Positions 18,917-27,128 of a DNA stretch of 64,000 nucleotides are shown here, piece by piece; the first letter of the stretch is position 1; each line of letters opens with the position of its first letter. The stretch covers positions 1-64,000 of the forward strand of contig JBLLNP010000013.1 in NCBI GenBank assembly GCA_048058975.1, given 5' to 3'. A program made the position numbers and the translations under genes. Under the pieces are notes generated by a model. The model saw nothing but the letters and a program-made list of their open reading frames with translations, was not told the origin of the DNA and did not search any database. The stretch comes from RHLJ01 sp048058975 (GTDB taxonomy: Bacteria > Bacteroidota > Rhodothermia > Balneolales > Balneolaceae).

Positions 18917-19715
18917 GTGCTGGGATTACTTCGGTAACATATCCTGTTTTATCATCAAAACCCGAAATTTTTACTATCGGATGTTCGTCATCGTGAAAAA
19001 ATAAGATGGTATAACCTTCATCAAAAGCCAGTTTTGCCAGTCGCTCACGTTGTTTTTGGCTGGTTTCGGGATCGAAGTCGTACTTTGCGGCAAACTTCCG
19101 GTTTATCTGGCTTCGGGTGGCAATAACATCTCCGGCCTGCATGTATTTTTGATTTCCATCGTCAAAAAGTAACACCTGATGGAACTCAGTATGTCCGCCA
19201 ATTTTCTCTACTTTAATCTCCGGATAGGGCTGATCCGTTTCAGCGAGAAAATGCAAGTCTGCCCGTGCATCCACAAAAGCGAGAAATTCTGTCTTTTCTT
19301 CATCATACCAAGTCTCTTTTGCTGTAGCTTGATCCCAGTCTTTTTTTGAAGCCCAGATTTTCGCGTCAGGAAAAGTCAACTCCCAATATCCGTTCTCTTT
19401 GTTTGCTAAACCTCCGATATGATCGTAATGGAGATGGCTTAGGAAAATATCTGTGATATCGAACTCAGTGAGACCATGCTCTTCCAAATTCTTGCGGATT
19501 ACATGAGGCCCAGTATCTTCTCCAAATTCTCCAATTCCGCAATCAAAAAGGATATTCTTATCCGTGGTAACAATCAGAAAAGGGTTCAAAGATATTTTTA
19601 GTGCCCCTTTTGCCGGATTTCCATCTCTCGGTATTCGATTGAACTTTCGGTCAAGACCAACAGAGAATGTGCCTTCATAGAGAGCCGCTGAGTAAGTTTT
19701 TGGATTTTCAGTCAC
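18903..19715 (-). CDS. MBL-fold metallo-hydrolase
   Basis: The 270-residue product has the metallo-beta-lactamase metal motif HLHYDH, a downstream histidine (GGHTEFHQ), the bridging aspartate (MQAGD) and a final histidine (FHDDEHP). It resembles lactonase/quinoprotein-relay-type MBL hydrolases of about 270-300 residues, but the substrate is unknown. It overlaps the PNP gene by 14 nt and is the first gene of that operon. No signal peptide is present, so the enzyme is cytoplasmic. Confidence 0.82.
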   Translation of the reverse strand: MTENPKTYSAALYEGTFSVGLDRKFNRIPRDGNPAKGALKISLNPFLIVTTDKNILFDCGIGEFGEDTGPHVIRKNLEEHGLTEFDITDIFLSHLHYDHIGGLANKENGYWELTFPDAKIWASKKDWDQATAKETWYDEEKTEFLAFVDARADLHFLAETDQPYPEIKVEKIGGHTEFHQVLLFDDGNQKYMQAGDVIATRSQINRKFAAKYDFDPETSQKQRERLAKLAFDEGYTILFFHDDEHPIVKISGFDDKTGYVTEVIPAHVTS

Positions 19716-19734
19716 TTCGTTTTTTTCTGAGTTG

Positions 19735-20167
19735 CAAAGTTACAGAGATACAAAGTGACATAGTATGATTGCATCATAATTTCGGTATAAAGCTGCTCAT
19801 CATTCTTTCAACTTCACGGCTTGATTCATAAAACGTTGAGAATAATTCTTCTGAGATAAATCCCAGATTCTTTGCTATCTCAAATTCGGTTTGAAGCTCA
19901 AATAATGAACCCATTGCTATATTCAGAAACCGTTTAAAGTCTCCCGAAGAATTTCTTCCAAAGCCTTCTGCTATATTAGCCGGTACGGAAACAGATGATC
20001 TTCTAAGTTGGGAAGTAAGACCAAATCTCTCTGAATCAGGAAATGTATTTGTGACAAAATAAACTTCGGTTACCAATTCCATAGCTTTTTGCCAGATAAG
20101 TAATTCTCGATATGTTTTAATAACTCCCAACTCTCTTTGTAACTTTGTTACTCTGTTTCTCTGTCAC
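19735..20167. mobile_element. Four-helix-bundle cassette with inverted flanks
   Basis: Left flank 19735-19760 (CAAAGTTACAGAGATACAAA, ending GTGACA) and right flank 20135-20167 (reverse complement GTGACAGAGAAACAGAGTAA, then CAAAGTTACAAAG) are imperfect inverted repeats built from short CAAAGTTACAGAG units. They enclose one four-helix-bundle gene. The right flank contains the phoH stop codon. No transposase is inside. A second, differently flanked copy lies at 58229-58649. Confidence 0.5.
19774..20130 (-). CDS. Four-helix-bundle protein (S23/IVP/Avd-like family)
   Basis: The 118-residue protein has the family signature: an N-terminal IWQKAMELV helix, TNTFPDSERFGLTSQLRRSS, VSVPANIAEGFGR, then a helical FKRFLNIAMGSLFELQTE. 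Related proteins are encoded in 23S rRNA intervening sequences, and the fold is shared with Avd of diversity-generating retroelements. The biological role of stand-alone copies is not established. The start is TTG at 20130. It lies inside a cassette with inverted flanks, unlike its neighbours in function, which suggests insertion. Confidence 0.85.
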   Translation of the reverse strand: MGVIKTYRELLIWQKAMELVTEVYFVTNTFPDSERFGLTSQLRRSSVSVPANIAEGFGRNSSGDFKRFLNIAMGSLFELQTEFEIAKNLGFISEELFSTFYESSREVERMMSSFIPKL

Positions 20168-21134
20168 TTTCTTCAGAATCAAAACGATCGTAGGCATTAA
20201 TTATATCCTTCACCAGCTTGTGGCGTACTACGTCTTCATCCTTCAGATAAACAAATTCAATTCCCTCAACATCGTTAAGAATTTTCTGTACAGAAATAAG
20301 TCCTGACTGCTGTTTCCTCGGAAGATCAGTCTGAGTGATGTCTCCAGTAATAATCGCACGACTATTAAAGCCAATTCTAGTAAGGAACATCTTCATTTGT
20401 GTATTGGTCGCATTCTGGGCTTCATCTAAAATCACAAAGGCATTGTTGAGTGTTCTTCCACGCATATATGCTAAAGGAGCAATTTCAATCACATTTTTAG
20501 AAAGATGCAGATTCAGCTTATCCTGATCTATCATATCTTCCAAAGAGTCATATAAAGGGCGCAAATAAGGATCGATTTTTTCTTTTAAATCGCCCGGAAG
20601 AAAGCCGAGGTTTTCTCCCGCTTCAACGGCAGGTCTGGCAAGTATGATCTTCTGCACTTTACGTTCTTTTAGAGCCTTCACGGCCAAAGCTACAGAAGTA
20701 TATGTTTTCCCGGTTCCGGCGGGACCAATTGCAAAAACGATATCATTTGCAGCAGAAGATTTAACAATCCGTTTCTGCCCGGGAGTTTTGGCCAGAATGG
20801 CTTCACCTTTGTGAGTATAGAGGATAAGATCCCCATTTCCGGTGTAAGCGGGATGTTTACGCTCCTTCGCTTTAAATTCACCACTTTTTAGAGCAATCAG
20901 GGTTTTAATGTCATCTTCAGTGACTTTATTCTTCCTTTGAACTACCTCAATCATCCCTTCAATTACCTCTTTAACCAAAGCAACTTCTTCGGTTGGACCA
21001 GTAATTTTTACCCGTTCTCCTCGAGCATTGATTTTAGTTTCAGGGAAATTCTTATCCAGCAGACGGATATTATGATCGTGTACTCCAAAGAGGGTGATCG
21101 GGTCGGTGTCGTCAAGTTGAATAACTTGTTCCAA
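20148..21134 (-). CDS. phoH: PhoH-family ATPase
   Basis: The 328-residue protein has an N-terminal KH-like segment (about 1-65) and the PhoH P-loop domain with Walker A GPAGTGKT (137-144), ARPAVEAGE, and Walker B ILDEAQNA, followed by GDITQTDLP. PhoH/YbeZ proteins bind RNA and usually act with the endonuclease YbeY in rRNA maturation. The start is TTG at 21134, since no ATG lies upstream in frame before the gene runs into non-matching sequence. The final residues (SDRETE) and the stop codon are encoded by the repeat flank of the adjacent cassette, so the original C-terminus was altered. Confidence 0.88.
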   Translation of the reverse strand: MEQVIQLDDTDPITLFGVHDHNIRLLDKNFPETKINARGERVKITGPTEEVALVKEVIEGMIEVVQRKNKVTEDDIKTLIALKSGEFKAKERKHPAYTGNGDLILYTHKGEAILAKTPGQKRIVKSSAANDIVFAIGPAGTGKTYTSVALAVKALKERKVQKIILARPAVEAGENLGFLPGDLKEKIDPYLRPLYDSLEDMIDQDKLNLHLSKNVIEIAPLAYMRGRTLNNAFVILDEAQNATNTQMKMFLTRIGFNSRAIITGDITQTDLPRKQQSGLISVQKILNDVEGIEFVYLKDEDVVRHKLVKDIINAYDRFDSEESDRETE

Positions 21135-21245
21135 AAGGGTTCTGGCGTCTTCTATGGCTGAAATATTTAGATTTTGTATTAAGCCTAAAAGGTAAGGATT
21201 ATATACATGATTCAGTAGTTCGCAGAATTCATGGAATGGAATGTA

Positions 21246-21914
21246 TTAGGAAAGTTTTTCTTCGAGTTCTTTAACTCTGGCCGGGATATCCTTCGCGCTG
21301 AATATAGCACTTCCGGCTACAAGTACATCAGCTCCCGCTTCTGCTACTCTTGAAATATTTTTAAGATTAACGCCTCCATCAACCTGAATCAAGAATCCAT
21401 ATTCACCCGACTCTCTCACATCCACTAACTCTCTAAGGCGGCCATAACTTTCTTCTATAAAACTTTGTCCGCCAAATCCAGGGTTTACACTCATCACTAC
21501 TACCATGTCTATGTAGGGGAGGACTGGCTCAATATTGTAAATTGCCGTTGCAGGATTAATTGCAACACCAGCCATTATTCCATGACTTTTAATCTTCTGT
21601 ATAGTTCTGTGAAGATGATTGCAGGTTTCAAAGTGAACGGAAATCATTTCAGACCCGGCTTCTACAAATGCGTCAATATACTGATCCGGGTTTTCAATCA
21701 TTAGATGAGAATCAATAAAAGCGTCCGGTGCTATTTTACTTACCTGTTTAACTACATTGGGTCCAAAACTGATATTTGGGACAAAGTGTCCATCCATAAT
21801 ATCACAATGAATCCAGTTTGCACCGCCTTCAAGTGCTGCTTTTATATCAGATTCAAGGTTTGTAAAATCGGCAGCTAGAATTGATGGAGCCAGTACAGGT
21901 AAGTTGAAATTCAT
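21246..21914 (-). CDS. rpe: Ribulose-phosphate 3-epimerase
   Basis: The 222-residue TIM-barrel protein matches Rpe throughout: LAPSILAADF, HCDIMDGHFVPNISFG (metal-binding His and Asp), DSHLMIENP, VMSVNPGFGGQSF, QVDGGV and VAGSAIF. It interconverts ribulose 5-phosphate and xylulose 5-phosphate in the pentose phosphate pathway. Its ATG overlaps the stop of the PASTA gene (TAATG), so it is translationally coupled to the end of the T9SS-containing block, although its role is housekeeping. Confidence 0.95.
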   Translation of the reverse strand: MNFNLPVLAPSILAADFTNLESDIKAALEGGANWIHCDIMDGHFVPNISFGPNVVKQVSKIAPDAFIDSHLMIENPDQYIDAFVEAGSEMISVHFETCNHLHRTIQKIKSHGIMAGVAINPATAIYNIEPVLPYIDMVVVMSVNPGFGGQSFIEESYGRLRELVDVRESGEYGFLIQVDGGVNLKNISRVAEAGADVLVAGSAIFSAKDIPARVKELEEKLS

Positions 21915-22738
21915 TAATTATTATTTTGTTGTTGTGGAGTTGGGGAGTTATTTCCGGTTGAGTCAACAATAACGGCTCCACCTTCGATTACTTCAACGGC
22001 CTCGAATCGTTCGGAAATAACCAGAGTAAGCGTACCACCTTCTACAAGTTGAGTCACTTTAGGTGTAAAATCAAGTACCGTGTTAGGAATAACGTCTTTT
22101 ATAGGCTGAAAACGAATTTCGCCTACACGCAACCCAACTTCTCGAAGTTTTAATTGTGCGTCCGGAAGTCTCAATCCTATAATCTCCGGGATATCGACAA
22201 TTTTATCACCAAGACCATCACTAACTACCAGGTTAATAGTCTGCCCCTTTTCAACGGTTGTACCTTGTGCTATGGATTGACGCAATACCGCATTTTTAAA
22301 GCGAGAAGATTCATAGCTGATTGACCCGACTGCCAGACCATAATTCTGAAGTTGAATCTGAGCGTTTCTGAGCGAAAGATTAACAACATTGGGAACTACT
22401 ACTTGTGGTTTTACGGCAGCATTAACTGTGAGGTAAACCTTTCGGTTTGGTTTTACGATAACAGAAGGTGAGGGAGATTGGTCAATTACATAATCAGCAG
22501 GGAATGCTGAATTTGCTCTTCTATCAGCGATTTCAACTCTAAGACCATTGCTGGTTAACAACTCTTCAGCTTCTTCCAATGAAATACGGGTTACGTCAGG
22601 TACGGTAACGCCTTCGTTAAAATTGGTGTACATGGGCATCACGAACTTGTCCAGAGTAAACAAGGTTATCGACCCCAGAAGGATAAGAATCCCAACGGTA
22701 ATATAAAGGTACTTATTTGTGAGTATCTGCTTAAGCAT
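21914..22738 (-). CDS. Membrane-anchored PASTA-domain protein
   Basis: The 274-residue protein has one N-terminal membrane helix (about 9-33) and three PASTA repeats, each with a VPDV/VPNV/IPEI start and a GL.V turn (about 45-110, 113-180 and 183-250), then a short Asn/Gln-rich tail. There is no kinase domain. PASTA domains usually bind muropeptides or act as spacers at the cell wall, so this is a periplasmic inner-membrane protein of probable envelope function. It lies between the DUF5683-like gene and rpe, and overlaps rpe by one base. Confidence 0.85.
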   Translation of the reverse strand: MLKQILTNKYLYITVGILILLGSITLFTLDKFVMPMYTNFNEGVTVPDVTRISLEEAEELLTSNGLRVEIADRRANSAFPADYVIDQSPSPSVIVKPNRKVYLTVNAAVKPQVVVPNVVNLSLRNAQIQLQNYGLAVGSISYESSRFKNAVLRQSIAQGTTVEKGQTINLVVSDGLGDKIVDIPEIIGLRLPDAQLKLREVGLRVGEIRFQPIKDVIPNTVLDFTPKVTQLVEGGTLTLVISERFEAVEVIEGGAVIVDSTGNNSPTPQQQNNN

Positions 22739-22767
22739 ATGTTAAAAATACGGGAAGATGGAGGATG

Positions 22768-23757
22768 TTAAAAGTGCCAGGTTACAGAAAGTGATTCCCG
22801 GCGCATTAAATTAGCCTGAGTTTCTATTCTGCTGTTTCTTAGTGTAACAGTAAAATAGGCGTCAAAAGCTGAAACCACATGATTTAATAGCATAATTTTC
22901 AGGATGTTCCCAGCCTGGCGATAATTATCATTGAATTCCGCAGCTAGAAAAGTCCCTCTGTCAAACATATCAGTTCCCATAGAAGAGTCCCAGGGATAAG
23001 CAAACTGATTTACATTCGCTTCGGGGTTCGAATAAAATCCAGAGTTATCTTCATAAAAATCTCTCCATCCCGGTACAAACTGATAATACTTACTCATCAA
23101 TTCATAATATTGCTGAGAACCATAATCCTGCACAACGTGAGAAAAGTTACTACCCGGTCCATTAGGGAAATAAAAAGGGGTTTGAACTTCTACTGCCCTG
23201 ATGTCTTTTAAAACAATTTCATTCCAATCATTGGGAGTATTACCCCAGGTAGGTTCCTTTCCAAAAACCTGATCCTGCAATCCACCAAGATTGTCATAGC
23301 CGTTCTGGATATTATTTGCCCGTGAATACGCAACTAGCCATTGCCCGTATGCTAGTACACTCCAGCTTTCGTTTGCATAGCGCTCGTAAGCACGTTCATT
23401 TTTCCTGGCTGTGTTATTACGATTTACATGGTAAAGAATACCGGCAACATCGACCAAAAAATATACCGCGGCTCGACCCCAATTGCCGTTTAATGCCTGC
23501 CCGGAACCGGGTATGATTGCAGAGGAAAGCATTGCAAGTCCTGCATTAGTTCTTGCAGCATCAATAAAGGCATTATTTTCAGAATTAAATGCAGTTTTGG
23601 GGAGGTACCGAAAATCTTCAATCTTTAGGATGCCGGGATGCTGTGTGTGGCTTCTTTCATCAACAATTACAGATCCTATAAGAGAACTTTGCAATGGTTG
23701 AGCCCAGCTTGATGCAACCGGAAAGAGGAATGAGAAAAAGAGAATCAGCTTTTTCAT
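22768..23757 (-). CDS. Exported DUF5683-like protein
   Basis: The 329-residue protein has a signal peptide (SSWAQPLQ) and a central region (about 70-120) with LSSAIIPGSGQALNGNWG followed by hydrophobic YFLVDVAGILY. This GSGQ...W..A motif is seen in DUF5683 and similar small membrane domains. The rest is polar and rich in aromatic residues. I cannot assign a function. Its ATG overlaps the stop of the barrel-fusion gene by 4 nt, so the two are probably made together. Confidence 0.6.
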   Translation of the reverse strand: MKKLILFFSFLFPVASSWAQPLQSSLIGSVIVDERSHTQHPGILKIEDFRYLPKTAFNSENNAFIDAARTNAGLAMLSSAIIPGSGQALNGNWGRAAVYFLVDVAGILYHVNRNNTARKNERAYERYANESWSVLAYGQWLVAYSRANNIQNGYDNLGGLQDQVFGKEPTWGNTPNDWNEIVLKDIRAVEVQTPFYFPNGPGSNFSHVVQDYGSQQYYELMSKYYQFVPGWRDFYEDNSGFYSNPEANVNQFAYPWDSSMGTDMFDRGTFLAAEFNDNYRQAGNILKIMLLNHVVSAFDAYFTVTLRNSRIETQANLMRRESLSVTWHF

Positions 23758-26700
23758 AACAACTCAAAATCAAAAGTTAAACCAAAATGAAAGAGGAGTT
23801 CGCGACCATAAGTAACACGATTACTTTGCGAGCCTGTAACAAAATCATCAGGAAGTGTAAGCGTGAATTTATCAAACCCGTACGAGGCACTCACAAAAAA
23901 GCGCAATGGGAAGAGATAGTAGCCACTACTCGCTAACCGAAGTTCAGCTCCAATTCCCTTTTTCAGTTTTTTTCCAGAATCAAGTAAATCCGGGTTACGA
24001 TCGGTGGCTCCACCCGGGTACCATCCATTACCTGCCTCAAAAAAGAAGCGGGCATAGAGTTTATCAAAAGTATAAGGTCCTATTTGGGTGTTCATATCTT
24101 TAACGATGGGAGTGAACCAACTCAGGCTGGTAAAGGCCGTTGTATTTCCCGCAATCGCGAAGAAAGGATAACTTCGCATCCCAAGGAAGCCTCCAATATA
24201 ATCAGAGAAAAAAGCATCATCAGGACTATTGAAGTAACTGAATCCACGAACTCTGGCCTGAAAAGCCTGACCTCCGAATGTTCGGAATCCATACCGAAGA
24301 TGCAGTTCAGTAGAGTGATTTTTCGATGTTTTGAAAACAGGAACCAGTGAGCCTTCCTTAATCTGGTACTCTTCCAGCAGCTCAGAAGGTTGGTATTGAT
24401 ATCTCAGATATCCTTTTAAACCGATTGGAGCGATATCGCCATCCGTACTGAATTCATAGTAATCAAAGGTATAAGAAGCGGAGAGGGTAGTGCCTTTAAA
24501 ATATTGAGAAGAAGATCCTGAAATAAGTGCTTTTAGTTCTCTTGAGAAGAAATTATCCGTTTGAACACGATAAGGAGAGTATCCGATACCCAGCTCAAGT
24601 AAGCTGCGGCGGCTAAGTTTACTTCTCAGAAACAGGTTGGCTTCCCACACTTCGTAGCCGATATCAACATACGCGGTATCGGGAGTACAGGAGGTACAGG
24701 GGAATTCCTCGATCGAAAGCCCGTCATCCACATTACGGTGAAGGTTATAAATCTCAACAGCAACGGTAGGAGACCAGCTTTTTTTAATAAAAGGAAGTCC
24801 ACGGTATTCTGCGGTAAAGAATACATCACGATCGAGTTTAAAAAGTCGGTTTGGCTGGAAGAATCCACCAATGCTTTCTGCTTCTCTTGAAGCTACTCCC
24901 AACATTACTCCACCAAAGATACTCAGTTTATCTAATACATCCCTTGAGGCAAAATAGACCCCGGGTTTTATATCACGGAGCAGGTTTTCTCCCAATTTTC
25001 CAATCTGCCTGTTTTTGATCAGGGTTCCATTTTGCCCGTTTGGTTTCGAGTAATTATCAAAACGAAGTACAGGAAAGAAAGAGAAACTAGTAAAAGTGTC
25101 CTCATAAGGGCGATATACCCGTGCATCCGTTGCATAGCGGGATTCTATCTCAAACTGATAACTTCCTGTATCAGCAATAGCCAACTCCTCGGTAGTAAAA
25201 GGGTTCAGGTCTTTGTCGTCAAACTCATTCAAATAGCTCGCATCGGGGATGGAATCGGGATCAAAAGAAAACTCGGAAACAACCGGATCGTAACTTCCGG
25301 TTCCGGGATTAGAAATAATAGCTTTGATTTCGGTGTTTTTAATTTTATACCCGTCAGCTTCATACTCGGAAAAGTAAAGCGTGTGCTCATCAACCTCTGG
25401 CATAAAGGCCCCGCCAAGTACATTGGTAACTTTCTCAATGGTATTTGTTCGAAGTGGCTGACGATAAATATTAAAGATTCCACTTATGTCAGCGGAGAAG
25501 TAAAGGAAACTTCCGTCAGGGCTAACCGCAGGATCGCGGTAATCGATATACTCACTTTCAAAAACAGTGGAGATTTTTTTAGTAGAAATATCTAAGGAAT
25601 ACAGGTTTCTGTTCCAGTAGTCAGCCATGGCGTAATAAATGGTTTTACCATTCGGGTGCCAAGTTGGGGTAAACACTGTTTCACCGTCTTCGAAATTGGT
25701 AAGCTGGGTGATTTCAGAAGGGTTCTCGGCATTAATTGAAACCAGATTTTGAGTACCCGTTTTGTATTGAATTGCTACCATTTTCTGTCCATCGGGACTC
25801 CAGCTTGGGGACTCAATTCGGGCACTGTGAGTTAAACGAGTAGTCTCAGAACTTTCGATATCGAATAGAAACATATCGCGATAAAACTCTCCATACTTGT
25901 TCTTCTTATTTACCACATACACAATTTTGCTTCCGTCAGGAGAAAAAGAGAACGAAGTGCTTAATACAGAAATGAGTGGTTTTAATGCATCGGCATGGTT
26001 TTGCGGTACATAAAATTTCCGGTCATCAACCTGGGCGATTTCAGTTTCTTTGCCATCTTTTTTGAGGTACAATGACATAAGAGAATAATCTTTACCTCGA
26101 TTGGAGATGTAGGCGATGGCATCACCGTTTGGAGATCTCTTTGGAAAGAAATTGAAAAACCCTTCCTTTTCAGAATATTCTGAAGAAGTAAACTCAATTC
26201 CGGAAGTAGCCTGTGTATAGAATTCTTTTCGTTCTGCTATCCATTCTTCAAACACTTGATTTCCGTGTATTCCGGTTGCAATTTCGATTCCTTCTTCAAT
26301 TTTATACACTCCCTTTTCGCCCATTGCTTCCGAAATCCGGCGCAATACATCTTCTCCAAACCGCTGAACCAGATAAATCACAAAAGCATATCCCTGGTTA
26401 TACACTGTTTCACGCTCTAAGCTGGTTTTGGATGAGAATGTGCCCATCTCAGCCAGACTGAAATAGGTATCACTTAAAATCCGTGTTCTGAGGATCATAT
26501 CGCGGTGGCTGTCCCAGGTATCATATAATAAGCCTTCCCGTTGATACTGAGCTGTTCCCTCAGCCAGCCATGCGGGAATATTAACAGAAGCAAAAGGTAA
26601 TGAGGCTATTCCATTAGGGAATCCATAAAGAACATCAGGACGACGTACTTTTTCATAAGAGAGCCACTGCAGATACAATGCAGGATATTTCCGTTTCCGT

Positions 26701-27128
26701 TTTAAACTGGCCTGAATTTGTACAATATGTACAAACTCGTGGGAAATTACATTGCGTAACCAGTTGTGAGAACCACGAAGAGGGGTATCAAGAGAAGGCA
26801 GCCAGATATCGATTTTATTATCGAAGAAATACGCCGCTCCATTAGAATAATCTTCACGGTCTTTAAGCACAATGCTAACTTTTTCATCAGGCTCGTACAT
26901 GTACAGCGAAGTTATTGGCTCATAAATCTCTTCCGCGATACGTGAAGTTACCTGGGCTGAGCGGCTGTTACCCTCCTGAAAGTGAACGATGAAGTGTTCG
27001 CTTTCAATGGAGAACCATTTCAGGTGATTTTGGGGATAATCGTAGAATTGAGGATCTGTTTGAGCCAATGCCGGAATACTAAATCCAAAACAAAGCAGAA
27101 GCAGCAGATATGTACTAACTCTTTTCAT
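23754..27128 (-). CDS. Peptidase MA-like + TolB propeller + outer-membrane beta-barrel fusion
   Basis: The 1124-residue protein begins with a signal peptide (IPALAQ). Residues about 35-290 resemble peptidase MA gluzincins with HEFVHIVQ (His130-His134) and a downstream WLAEGTAQY glutamate. Residues about 310-620 hold PD40 propeller blades (SPDGSKIVYV, SPSWSPDGQKM). Residues about 680-1124 look like a BamA/D15-type surface-antigen barrel with alternating aromatic strands, ending in FDFELL, an aromatic/hydrophobic C-terminus. It should lie in the outer membrane with the peptidase and propeller in the periplasm. It is coupled to the M6-like gene by TAATG and to the next gene by ATGA. Confidence 0.82.
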   Translation of the reverse strand: MKRVSTYLLLLLCFGFSIPALAQTDPQFYDYPQNHLKWFSIESEHFIVHFQEGNSRSAQVTSRIAEEIYEPITSLYMYEPDEKVSIVLKDREDYSNGAAYFFDNKIDIWLPSLDTPLRGSHNWLRNVISHEFVHIVQIQASLKRKRKYPALYLQWLSYEKVRRPDVLYGFPNGIASLPFASVNIPAWLAEGTAQYQREGLLYDTWDSHRDMILRTRILSDTYFSLAEMGTFSSKTSLERETVYNQGYAFVIYLVQRFGEDVLRRISEAMGEKGVYKIEEGIEIATGIHGNQVFEEWIAERKEFYTQATSGIEFTSSEYSEKEGFFNFFPKRSPNGDAIAYISNRGKDYSLMSLYLKKDGKETEIAQVDDRKFYVPQNHADALKPLISVLSTSFSFSPDGSKIVYVVNKKNKYGEFYRDMFLFDIESSETTRLTHSARIESPSWSPDGQKMVAIQYKTGTQNLVSINAENPSEITQLTNFEDGETVFTPTWHPNGKTIYYAMADYWNRNLYSLDISTKKISTVFESEYIDYRDPAVSPDGSFLYFSADISGIFNIYRQPLRTNTIEKVTNVLGGAFMPEVDEHTLYFSEYEADGYKIKNTEIKAIISNPGTGSYDPVVSEFSFDPDSIPDASYLNEFDDKDLNPFTTEELAIADTGSYQFEIESRYATDARVYRPYEDTFTSFSFFPVLRFDNYSKPNGQNGTLIKNRQIGKLGENLLRDIKPGVYFASRDVLDKLSIFGGVMLGVASREAESIGGFFQPNRLFKLDRDVFFTAEYRGLPFIKKSWSPTVAVEIYNLHRNVDDGLSIEEFPCTSCTPDTAYVDIGYEVWEANLFLRSKLSRRSLLELGIGYSPYRVQTDNFFSRELKALISGSSSQYFKGTTLSASYTFDYYEFSTDGDIAPIGLKGYLRYQYQPSELLEEYQIKEGSLVPVFKTSKNHSTELHLRYGFRTFGGQAFQARVRGFSYFNSPDDAFFSDYIGGFLGMRSYPFFAIAGNTTAFTSLSWFTPIVKDMNTQIGPYTFDKLYARFFFEAGNGWYPGGATDRNPDLLDSGKKLKKGIGAELRLASSGYYLFPLRFFVSASYGFDKFTLTLPDDFVTGSQSNRVTYGRELLFHFGLTFDFELL

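Noticed and set aside
19735..20167. Avd / diversity-generating retroelement at the four-helix-bundle genes
   Set aside because: No reverse transcriptase, template repeat or variable region is present near either copy. The similarity is only in the helical bundle.
20335..20526. Reverse-strand open frames inside phoH, porU, the amidohydrolase and other large genes
   Set aside because: They lie wholly within well-supported genes, have no family similarity and no start or ribosome-site support.
23906..25595. Plus-strand frames inside the barrel-fusion gene as overlapping genes
   Set aside because: They are antisense shadows of a clear coding region with conserved domains.
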